Positions 60,501 through 64,000 of a DNA stretch of 64,000 nucleotides are shown piece by piece. Position 1 is the first letter of the stretch. Each line of letters begins with the position of its first letter. The DNA comes from Tigriopus japonicus (taxonomy: Eukaryota; Arthropoda; Copepoda; Harpacticoida; Harpacticidae). The notes beneath the pieces are model-generated. The model worked only from the letters and a program-made list of their open reading frames with translations, ran no database searches and had not been told where the DNA came from. Where the stretch lies: the NCBI GenBank assembly GCA_010645155.1, contig CM021316.1:308936-372935 (forward strand), written 5' to 3'. The position numbers and the translations under genes were made by a program.

Positions 60501-62398
60501 NNNNNNNNNNNNNNNNNNNNNNNNNNNNNNNNNNNNNNNNNNNNNNNNNNNNNNNNNNCGGCAGGGTTGGTCGGGGGAGGGGGACAACTTTTTCGATTTA
60601 TCCCCTTTTTCCAGGTTCTTGGGATAAATGGGGGAACAAATGGAAAAAAGCAAATTTTGACGTCTTTTAATAACCTTTGACATCCCTCAAATTAGCTGAT
60701 CAAAACTAGAGTACCATGTTAGACAAGGTGGCTAAAGTAGTTCAAGAATCTCCCATGGTTCTTGAGAAGGATTAACGTAATTTGATATATGAACAATGAT
60801 GAATATATCTAGCAACAGTTTTAGCGCAACATATTGAAAAGTATGTTTTGAATTATTTTCTATCCAAAGCTTTTCACTGAGCTTCGAAAATTTGCCTTAC
60901 TAGTGCTTTCTAATTTGGCTACTTGCAGAGCCCTGAAAAATTGGATCTAAAAACTTTATATGTAACTCCTAACAGCATCTGTTGTACTTTCCTCAAACTC
61001 ATGCGCAACCCTCAAGCACTTGTGGTAAGAGAGTTTCCCAATAAAGCTACAATTTGCAACAAAATTCAGTAAAAACAAGCACCAATTCACCTCTACTAAC
61101 TTTAAGCTTCCCAGAAATGCATGTTCCATGGCTGTATGGATTTATTAAACAAGAATCTGTGGCGAGTGTATGCTCGTCACTTGTACATGGTTTAAAAAAC
61201 ACCTGAAACGTACCCAATCTGGGTGTCCCATAAATTTATAGCATCCCCAATCCGTATGTTTGTAATCCAAAACTTGTGCTTCTTCACTGTGTCGAGTTGG
61301 GATTTGTAAACCGAGCATAGTAAGTCAATGGTCACTGAGTGTCAGAGTCAAATACATTAAACATGTAGTATATCATAAGAAAATAAGTCTTGAGAAGTCC
61401 CAAAAAAACACCATGTCGTCGGAGTTTTCTGAATTTAAGCATAAAAAAGCCTAATCCATAGTGCTTTTGCCATAAAAATATCCTCAAATATGCTATTGAA
61501 AAAAATGGTATTTACTTTTCAAAGATTTTTTTTAGTTTCTGAGGCGAACTTACATCTTTATGGCTCGTTAGAAGAGCAACACCAATGAATAAACTGGAGT
61601 ATGTTTTGAAAGCCCGGGACACGGTCCAATCTTTTCGGTCTAGTTTTTCTTGCATGAACATTTCTCCTGAGTATGTTCAGACCAAATTCCTTTTTCCTTG
61701 AAGCGGCTTATCAATTCGATGTTTCAGCATCATGTTCACAGCGAAAAAACACCGTCTCAAACATACTGTATGTACTAGAATGACGTTTTTTATAACATGG
61801 GAGCGTTGTGGCTTCTTGGATTGTAGATAGGAAGTTATGAAGACAAGATATTTTCGTGTTCGGTTCAAACGAAAGCAAAACATTTTATTTCGTTAAATCA
61901 TTTGCCTTCAACCTGCACTTCGTAGAAGTTTTAATGATGTCGCCAATATTTTGAGAATGGTGCATTTTAAAATTTTGCCATTTTCTCTTTTAGAAGGCAG
62001 AAATGATGAAGATCGAGGTGCCAAATTTGCGATTGATGAATTCTTTGTGTGAGGCTTTTGGACAACAGGGAAATCGCAAGGTGGCTATTTTTGGCGGAAA
62101 GCACTTGATGGATGACAAACCTGGTGGAGCCTTTGAAGGCACGTTGATCCTAGATTGGAACTCGAAGACATTTGACATGCATGGTCCCAGTCTTCAGGAA
62201 GCCAATCCAAATCAAAACCATGTCCAATCAGTTGCATATGGAGACACGTTTCTTTTCTACACGCACAATAACAACGAAACCAAGATATATAAATTCGACA
62301 TTAATGGCACAGAAACAAAGATTCCATTTGTTGGAAGAGTCCCGCGAGCATGTCTAAATTTAACACCAATCTTATTTGATGAATCAATCTGCAAATGA
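30512..62398 (+). CDS. Secreted apple/PAN plus Kelch-like protein, five exons
   Basis: The exons are 30512-30648, 39274-39650, 52332-52483, 59468-59860 and 61994-62398, all in matching phase (1464 nt, 488 codons including the stop). Residues 1-20 (MKVNSIALALLCCLNGVRSQ) are a signal peptide. Two cysteine-rich apple-like modules follow: one built from exons 1 and 2 (CFVPGEC, ECWNHCQNVTSCTWFTFYKD, CQDNCISGEEEC), the other within exon 2 (CGVQGRCYG, ECGTICESHQECFWNTY, SCGNCSTSERNC). Exons 3-5 look like a Kelch-type propeller (GTDLMLGGYF; NQLHICCDGY; KVAIFGGKHLM; LDWNSKTFDMHGPSL). Intron 1 has a GC donor (CCAG/GCAAGG); the others are GT-AG. Codon 155 (39599-39601) is TAA, yet cysteine-rich coding continues to the exon-2 donor. 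It is thus a recent pseudogene, a readthrough case or a base error. The function is unknown; extracellular adhesion or recognition is an inference. Its introns contain most transposons of the window. Confidence 0.75.
30649..32330. other. Intron 1 start, mostly unannotated
   Basis: AGAGCCGCATGAGGCTCGGG at about 30771, followed by TTGGCCACCCATGG, resembles the end of a hAT MITE, but no partner end was found. Otherwise there is A+T-rich sequence with nothing recognisable. Confidence 0.35.
32331..32645. repeat. Inverted repeat within intron 1
   Basis: CTTGAACAACTTAAGAATAT at about 32331 is inverted at about 32625-32645, with matching extension to AATTCAAGG. A second short inverted pair (TTATCCTGAACT against AGTTCAGGATAA) lies inside. 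It is probably a small decayed non-autonomous transposon. Confidence 0.45.
32646..34489. other. Intron 1, nothing firmly recognised
   Basis: Open frames at 32547-32870 and 33216-33437 have no family match. The second is cysteine-bearing after an acceptor-like CTCAAG but lacks other support. TAATTACA-type A+T motifs lie at about 34230-34390. Confidence 0.35.
34490..34625 (-). pseudogene. LINE RT C-terminal fragment
   Basis: The minus-strand reading contains AFKAGLDKFLNTILDQPIIQ followed by GLSRSANRKTVLDQI. This is the tail pattern that follows the reverse transcriptase thumb in arthropod non-LTR elements. It is a short remnant only. Confidence 0.5.
34626..36103. other. Intron 1, nothing recognised
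   Basis: Short open frames at 34974-35234 and 35894-36133 show no recognisable domain. No repeats defined. Confidence 0.35.
36104..37743 (+). mobile_element. Tc1-family transposon with IR/DR-type ends
   Basis: The outer ends CAGTCAGGAGGAAAAGTATTTGT (complement at 37721-37743) are flanked by TA. An inner copy of the AAAAGTATTAGTAAC motif lies at about 36299, and its inverted counterpart at about 37531. Each end therefore carries two copies of the putative transposase-binding repeat, the arrangement known from Sleeping Beauty-like Tc1 elements. It encloses one transposase gene. Confidence 0.9.
36503..37521 (+). pseudogene. Tc1 transposase, DD34E, two lesions
   Basis: The start ATG at 36503 begins a protein with an N-terminal paired-like helix-turn-helix (GKGYRAISKLLDIPISTIQY), a GRPRK hook and a second HTH. 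The DDE core follows: LWSDETKVELFG, FQHDNDPKHNS, NPIENLWREL, with 34 residues between the second Asp and the Glu. At 37010-37012 a TGA replaces the usual Arg codon after RIW. Near 37362 a one-base deletion shifts the frame just after the catalytic Glu, and the proper continuation ends near 37521. The rest is well preserved, so the copy is fairly young but not functional. Confidence 0.85.
37746..38419. other. Intron 1, nothing recognised
   Basis: A+T-rich. A LINE-like FQGYM...FKVGLD reading near 38265-38335 is too short and broken to support. Confidence 0.35.
38420..38620. repeat. Degenerate GTGGGCCC-rich repeat
   Basis: GTGGGCC(C) motifs recur about every 40 bp (38433, 38468, 38501, 38530, 38560, 38590). 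The copies are imperfect, and the unit between them varies, so it is a weak tandem structure of unknown origin. Confidence 0.4.
38627..38868 (-). mobile_element. tRNA-derived SINE, family 1, reverse copy
   Basis: On the minus strand it is collinear with 18115-18360: TGGCTTGCTGAG, then GACGGCTTAAATGGGCGAAA, TCATTCCCGAGGGCGAGG, CTATCAGATCGCAGTTGCGA, and a CAAAACAACAAAA tail. The 5' B-box is decayed. Confidence 0.75.
39810..40030 (+). pseudogene. LINE RT fragment just after exon 2 of the apple/Kelch gene
   Basis: The sequence is nearly identical to 25365-25560: GGTTGAGCAGGTCCAAAGAT, CGTATTGGGAGAGGCTCCAG, and VFKSVHGLCPNQGFEIS-type coding with frameshifts. It is a 5'-truncated retrotransposon piece in intron 2. 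Confidence 0.7.
40082..40804 (+). repeat. Dispersed 0.73-kb repeat, copy 2
   Basis: Collinear with 13603-14330 in the same orientation. It also contains a segment related to the element at 7919-8207. No open frame. Confidence 0.75.
40848..41696. repeat. Large inverted repeat, about 370-bp arms
   Basis: The left arm (about 40848-41213) and right arm (about 41325-41696) are inverted copies with few mismatches, for example CAAGGAGGACTGTATTTACG and its complement. The spacer is about 110 bp. Two opposite open frames begin with the same residues (MHFCFMTYVNKTTLIRII), as expected from the symmetry, so they are not genes. It could be a foldback element or an inverted duplication. As RNA within an intron it would form a long hairpin. 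Confidence 0.85.
41756..42180 (+). other. Possible LTR/leader of the first BEL/Pao element
   Basis: The stretch directly upstream of the BEL gag-like frames contains an AATAAAG signal near 42035. No matching downstream LTR is present, so this assignment is an inference. Confidence 0.25.
42191..45009 (+). pseudogene. BEL/Pao retrotransposon A, degenerate gag-RT
   Basis: The pieces in order are: a gag start (42191-42487, helical, acidic) and a coiled-coil gag region (43100-43376, KKQSSERLRKLEAQERALAQ). Then come capsid-like frames 43376-44050 with shifts, a post-protease segment (VRPLEVVHGADDQPYAVLTK), and a reverse transcriptase (44350-45006). The RT has FYIPHHGVINP, LRVVFDCTSQF, VAIAGDIEAMF and the catalytic FYVDDVLKS. 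The zinc-knuckle and protease region is missing between gag and RT, so there is an internal deletion as well as frameshifts. Nothing after the RT catalytic box survives. Confidence 0.75.
45931..45935 (+). repeat. Target-site duplication ACCCA, left
   Basis: ACCCA directly precedes the left LTR and recurs directly after the right LTR at 50454-50458. Confidence 0.85.
45936..46034 (+). repeat. Left LTR, 99 bp
   Basis: It begins TGTTGCATATTGCTC and ends CTCGTCATTACA. It differs from the right LTR at one position I can see (A against G near the middle). This is at the very short end for gypsy LTRs. Confidence 0.9.
46035..46052 (+). other. Primer-binding site
   Basis: TGGCGAATTCGGTAGGAT follows the LTR directly and starts with TGG, complementary to the universal tRNA CCA end. 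I did not identify which tRNA it matches. Confidence 0.65.
46245..46766 (+). pseudogene. Gypsy gag, N-terminal part
   Basis: Helical acidic segment (residues about 30-90) followed by a capsid-like start (LTMDFTLASFKTCNARFEKY). The frame stops with TGA at 46764-46766, and the capsid continues in shifted frames to about 47060, so gag is broken. Confidence 0.6.
47090..47345 (+). pseudogene. Gypsy gag nucleocapsid zinc knuckles
   Basis: Arg/Lys/Ser-rich segment, then CTLCFKNHEPKDC and a CCHC knuckle CETCGKKGHLRFVC, the RNA-binding end of gag. It is separated from the capsid frame by shifts. Confidence 0.7.
47356..47658 (+). pseudogene. Gypsy aspartic protease
   Basis: The frame contains the catalytic ALPDSGADDNLIG (DSG triad intact). 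It ends with a TGA in frame with the following RT, so protease and RT are separated by a single nonsense codon. Confidence 0.7.
47680..48936 (+). pseudogene. Gypsy reverse transcriptase and start of RNase H
   Basis: RT blocks in order: EWVSPMLVITKKNGKPRVCI, DYTKLNKFVKR, FTTLDATPGYWQIP (first catalytic Asp), FGRFQPLHGPMGL, then KIVYDSLLFAD where gypsy RTs have two adjacent Asp residues. Here the first is Tyr. EFPTPTNLTELLSFLGLVNQ and the RNase-H start QRTDASRLKGLGCAL follow. A frameshift near 48890 breaks the RNase H domain. The catalytic loss means this copy cannot encode active RT. Confidence 0.8.
48958..49875 (+). pseudogene. Gypsy integrase
   Basis: An HHCC zinc domain (LHQPHQLME ... SSCEICQKF) is followed by the D,D35E core: STDLFSYGN, then LASDGGRQFTSAEFKDF, then NGHAEAGVKAMKALV. 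A TAG at 49363-49365 splits it just after the first catalytic Asp, and a second TAG lies at 49873-49875. Neither changes frame. Confidence 0.8.
49921..50223 (+). pseudogene. Gypsy pol C-terminal segment
   Basis: In frame with the integrase after the TAG. It has the typical tail GTIVDTLPNRKYEIRLPSG and LLRNRRYLRPV seen after the integrase core, then an acidic and basic tail with PPLRRSPRNLNRGQGKK. Confidence 0.7.
50340..50354 (+). other. Polypurine tract
   Basis: GGAGGGAAAAAGAGA is an uninterrupted purine run ending exactly at the right LTR. It is the expected primer for plus-strand DNA synthesis. Confidence 0.75.
50355..50453 (+). repeat. Right LTR, 99 bp
   Basis: Same 99-bp sequence as 45936-46034 apart from one visible substitution, followed by ACCCA. 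Confidence 0.9.
51847..52331. other. Intron 2 end, A+T-rich repeat
   Basis: Contains TGTAATGG, CAATTACATT and similar motifs (51970-52060) like the hAT element at 15965-16394. No terminal repeats could be defined. The acceptor of apple/Kelch exon 3 is at 52331. Confidence 0.35.
52642..53929 (+). mobile_element. Mariner-type transposon, DD37D, nearly intact
   Basis: The 28-bp terminal inverted repeats CAGAGGGGGGCAGCAAAAAT (continuing GTCCGGTC) are perfect, and TA flanks both ends. The length of 1288 bp is typical of mariner elements. It contains one transposase gene. It lies in intron 3 of the apple/Kelch gene, in the same orientation. Confidence 0.9.
52787..53803 (+). pseudogene. Mariner-type transposase with one nonsense codon
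   Basis: ATG at 52787. Two N-terminal helix-turn-helix regions (GIRQKEIAEIVGVDVRTVRR; MKRHAKDLNVSNRTIRRAIH) precede the catalytic FSDKKIFTVDQVYN (first Asp), WTQDGAPSHTS (second) and SPDLNSLDYFWWG (third), with 37 residues between the last two Asp: a DD37D (maT-like) arrangement. A single in-frame TAA at 53333-53335 interrupts after KHPA, and coding resumes directly in the same frame to a stop at 53803. The whole is 338 codons besides that stop. With perfect TIRs, this is a young copy. Confidence 0.85.
54242..54625 (-). pseudogene. LINE reverse transcriptase fragment, different lineage
   Basis: The minus reading has KMLKFADDLKIIGI (the FADD catalytic box) then SAEEWALNNGMTFNEDNCKM, FGKRPKT, LESVDMETDLGIIFDSNIKF and LLRRTFTMRDKKI. 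Stops and a shift interrupt near 54530. The segment around the catalytic box is absent from the other LINE pieces here, so I cannot tell if it is the same family. Confidence 0.7.
54655..54990 (-). other. Unrecognised protein-like open frame next to LINE fragment
   Basis: The 111-codon frame is tryptophan- and charge-rich (REYWYSLVTTANFGVVIQHE; HHQLDKNKHVELKWQPSDTE; YFWLKAYNFEKDQLWKTKD). Its composition is more protein-like than neighbouring frames. It abuts the LINE fragment on the same strand. I know no family for it. It could be a host exon captured beside the LINE or a decayed gene. Confidence 0.25.
55119..55798. other. Intron 3, nothing recognised
   Basis: No supported gene or repeat. 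Confidence 0.35.
55799..56023 (+). other. THAP-like zinc finger start, tentative
   Basis: The frame contains FRCVAPNCRLGYTLAKV, resembling the start of a C2CH THAP domain (C-x4-C then a Gly-Tyr). The later Cys/His pair is not seen. Together with a GLLWPKDVFLVLN reading at about 57378-57420 it could be the debris of a P-element/THAP-type transposase, but the middle is unreadable. Confidence 0.25.
56702..56949 (+). mobile_element. tRNA-derived SINE, family 2
   Basis: The A-box GTGGTTAGCGCAG at about 56718 and B-box GGTTCGATTC at 56756-56765 are spaced as in a tRNA gene. The body (GATGGCTGGCTTCGCTGGCC; CCTAGCACCAACAATCC) and a poly(A) tail follow. The same unit is present in reverse at 27986-28230. 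It is a retroposon, not a functional tRNA gene. Confidence 0.85.
56950..57923. other. Intron 3, decayed coding-like DNA
   Basis: Short readable pieces (GLLWPKDVFLVLNLAYMHNW at about 57381, and others) are scattered among stops. They may be parts of a degenerate transposase, but I cannot prove it. Confidence 0.25.
57932..58743. mobile_element. hAT-type element with GTTATAAC duplication
   Basis: The ends CAGGGCCACCA and TGGTGGCCCTG are inverted repeats, flanked by GTTATAAC exactly on both sides (57924-57931 and 58744-58751). A second copy of the left end, TCAGGGCCACCAAATTTATG, occurs internally at 58102. No transposase was found. Frames inside are A+T-rich by-products. Confidence 0.9.
58752..59467. 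other. Intron 3 end, nothing firmly recognised
   Basis: An open frame at 58801-59058 carries a CEKCKKAEKC cluster but no family I know. Exon 4 begins at 59468 after the acceptor TTTTCAG. Confidence 0.3.
60111..60808 (+). repeat. About 245-bp direct repeat flanking an assembly gap
   Basis: 60111-60357 and 60559-60808 are near-identical (from CGGCAGGGTTGGTCGGGGGA to GAACAATGATGAATATA), with a few small indels. Between them lie unique sequence and a gap of 78 undetermined bases (60481-60558). The second copy starts exactly at the gap edge. It may be a tandem duplication or an assembly artefact. Confidence 0.85.
60481..60558. other. Assembly gap, 78 N
   Basis: Undetermined bases. Frames crossing it are meaningless. 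Confidence 1.
60809..61993. other. Intron 4, nothing recognised
   Basis: A+T-rich DNA with no supported gene or repeat. It ends at the acceptor CTCTTTTAG before exon 5. Confidence 0.4.
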
Positions 62399-62537
62399 AA
62401 ATTCAAAATCACAAATGTTGAGTAATCCTCGGATAAAAAAATGAAATTGGAACTATTGAAACATGGACACTATCTGAAATTATGGACTTTCTATCAAACA
62501 AAAGAGAGAGACTCCAGAAATTAGGGCTGTACAGTAC

Positions 62538-63228
62538 AGCTGCATCTGAAGATGTTAGTTGCTGACTAGACCACAACATCTCCTTCCCTCACGGGGCATC
62601 GCTTTTGTCCATGGTGGCGCCACTGTCATCCACTGTGGATCTTGGTCATGGCAGGGTCGGCCACATGACGGGACACGTCCCGGGGATTTTCCCTTCTGGC
62701 CACGCGTCGTTCCTGCGCCATCCTCTTCTCGAGGCGCCATCTTCCATTGAGGCACTGGTGGGAAATACGTAGCTCACTTCCGGGTATCACACCGGCCACG
62801 TTGGCGGGAATCGCGCCGGCCACGGGTTCAGGCTCGATTTGGACGAGTTGGGAGGGTTCGGTTCATCGATGGTGGTTTCCACGTCGATGGTGGTCTCCAC
62901 GTCGATGGTGGTTTCCACGTCGATGGTGGTCTCCACGTCGATGGTGGGCACATCCACTCACTTGTGGGCTCGTCCACTCCGAGTGTGGTGGGGTCATCCG
63001 GACCCATGGTGGGATCATGTCGGATCCGTGACGGAAAACGTCCCGGGGAAACAAGATCTCCCCGGCACGCGATGGTTCCGCCACCCTCGGTTGAGGCACC
63101 ACCCTCCTAAAGGCACCACTCCCTCCCTCAAATGCTGTCGAGGCTCCAGTCACAAGTCGGCTTGCAGGTCGGTATGAACCGACCGCACCATGTTGCATCT
63201 GGATATGTTGGTTGCTGACTAGACCACA
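62538..63228. mobile_element. GC-rich insert with 35-bp terminal direct repeats
   Basis: It is flanked by AGTAC at 62533-62537 and 63229-63233. The sequence TGCATCTGaAgATGTTaGTT, continuing GCTGACTAGACCACA, occurs at 62541-62575 and again at 63194-63228 with three mismatches, beginning TG and ending CA. The interior is markedly GC-rich compared with its surroundings and has an 18-bp tandem repeat. No protein is recognisable. It could be a miniature LTR-like retroelement (TRIM-like) with very short repeats, or another element class. Confidence 0.7.
62865..62947 (+). repeat. 18-bp tandem repeat, about 4.5 copies
   Basis: The unit TCGATGGTGGTTTCCACG alternates with a one-base variant (TCTCCACG). 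It gives low-complexity frames on both strands. Confidence 0.9.
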
Positions 63229-63360
63229 AGTACTCAGAGAAGGTTTAAAAGGTATCTGATTCCGTATGTCTTCAAGAGACAAGAGATAGAAGAGGGCTTT
63301 GTCCTAACCCAGGATTTGAGATCAATAGCAGTGATAGTAAAGCACAGTGTTTCAAATAAC

Positions 63361-63830
63361 TTTTTAGGCTTGGATCAAAATAACCAAATACATCTTACTT
63401 TTATTGTATCATATAAGTTTAGGTCCAGGGAAAAAGTTATATACCTAAAAATCTATTAATTAAAACATTTTTTGATAAGCATTCCAATCAATATTTAGAG
63501 GCCATGTATAGTTGAAATCAAACTGAAAACAAATACTGTCCATAAACTATCTTTTATCTTTTATCTAGATAAGATAATTGAACAGTGAACAGACTCTAAT
63601 GAATGCATCCTCAGATTCCTCGTTCAATGTGCATAATGTGTCCACTCTCAAATCTCAACATGCACAGTCCATCCACTTTCAATGTGCAAAATGCACAAAT
63701 AATTTGACATTATGCATTATGAAGAAAAGTAGCTAGAAGTATCTTATCTGGATACTTTTTGGGAAAATGCATATTCCATACTAAACAATTCATAATGGAT
63801 GCTTTAACACAAAAGATTGAGAGAACACAT
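63361..63830. other. A+T-rich flank, nothing recognised
   Basis: Contains a CTATCTTTTATCTAGATAAGATA palindromic patch near 63549, resembling the tandem unit that follows, but no gene. Confidence 0.4.
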
Positions 63831-64000
63831 TATCTAGATAAAGATAGTTCAAGATAGTTTTGCAAAAAAAGTATCTAGATAAAGATATTTCAAGATAGTT
63901 TTCCGAAAAAAGTATCTAGATAAAGGTACTTTAAGATACTTCCCCGAAAAAAGTATCTAGATAAAGATATTTTAAGATACTCTTCCCGAAAAAAATATCT
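63831..64000. repeat. About 49-bp tandem repeat running off the window
   Basis: Units begin TATCTAGATAAAGATA and end CCGAAAAAAG. Four diverged copies are visible and the array continues beyond 64000. It looks like the edge of a satellite or a transposon subterminal repeat. Confidence 0.8.

Larger units (their letters stand above)
62500..63360 (+). pseudogene. LINE RT fragment split by an insertion
   Basis: 62500-62537 (AGACTCCAGAAATTAGGGCT and on) and 63229-63360 (TACTCAGAGAAGG onward) together are collinear with 25440-25560. The break is caused by the 691-bp insert at 62538-63228, with AGTAC duplicated. Confidence 0.75.

Noticed and set aside
60344..60683. Open frames crossing the N run
   Set aside because: They are translated through undetermined bases and through the duplicated repeat.
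30512..62398. A mobile-element cargo or defence-type gene cluster in the 30-62 kb region
   Set aside because: Outside transposon genes, the only supported coding exons form a single secreted host protein; no other cargo genes are visible.
62559..63282. GC-rich open frames on both strands with repeated RRWWFP, SMVVST or RGDHHR units
   Set aside because: They are generated by the 18-bp tandem repeat and GC-rich composition of the insert.

Overview
The window looks like nuclear DNA of an arthropod, most likely a copepod-type crustacean. The evidence is spliced genes with very short introns (47-78 bp) beside multi-kilobase ones, tRNA-derived SINEs, many hAT and Tc1/mariner miniature elements, BEL/Pao and Ty3/gypsy retrotransposons, and a secreted apple/PAN plus Kelch-like protein. 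The copepod assignment is an inference from gene types and was not tested by a search.

Host genes. I could build four convincing ones by joining exons in compatible phase at visible splice sites. (1) Minus strand, 267-4161: a six-exon EXD3/Nibbler-type 3'-5' exonuclease with an unusual Ser/Pro and RGG-rich N-terminus. (2) Minus strand, 9693-12388: a three-exon RNA polymerase I subunit RPA43 (POLR1F), whose 1.5-kb intron carries a large foldback element. (3) Minus strand, 20015-20937 or slightly longer: a FAM169-like GNAT-fold protein. (4) Plus strand, 30512-62398: a five-exon secreted protein with two apple-like cysteine modules and a Kelch-like C-terminal half. It spans 32 kb, starts with a GC-AG intron, and has one in-frame TAA in exon 2. 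A fifth, unrecognised minus-strand fragment lies at 22145-22556.

Layout. 4.2-9.0 kb is a cluster of inverted-repeat miniature elements between genes 1 and 2. 12.6-19.4 kb is another cluster, with four hAT-type elements with 8-bp target duplications, a third-party hAT-like MITE, a SINE and a broken mariner copy. 24.9-29.0 kb holds a LINE fragment, a pogo-like MITE, a second hAT copy and a reverse-oriented SINE. Introns 1-4 of gene 4 hold nearly everything else: gypsy gag debris, a Tc1 transposon at 36.1-37.7 kb, a 370-bp-arm inverted repeat at 40.8-41.7 kb, BEL/Pao elements at 42-52 kb with a complete 4.5-kb gypsy element nested inside one of them, a DD37D mariner at 52.6-53.9 kb, LINE and SINE copies, and an assembly gap at 60481-60558 flanked by a direct repeat. 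The last 1.6 kb holds a LINE remnant split by a GC-rich 691-bp insert, then a roughly 49-bp tandem repeat running off the window end.

How it fits together. The host genes are housekeeping or secreted genes with no visible functional link to one another. The most notable signals are structural: the apple/Kelch gene with one nonsense codon, a gypsy element with only 99-bp LTRs, the minisatellite foldback beside an RPA43 splice donor, and an insert with 35-bp terminal direct repeats.
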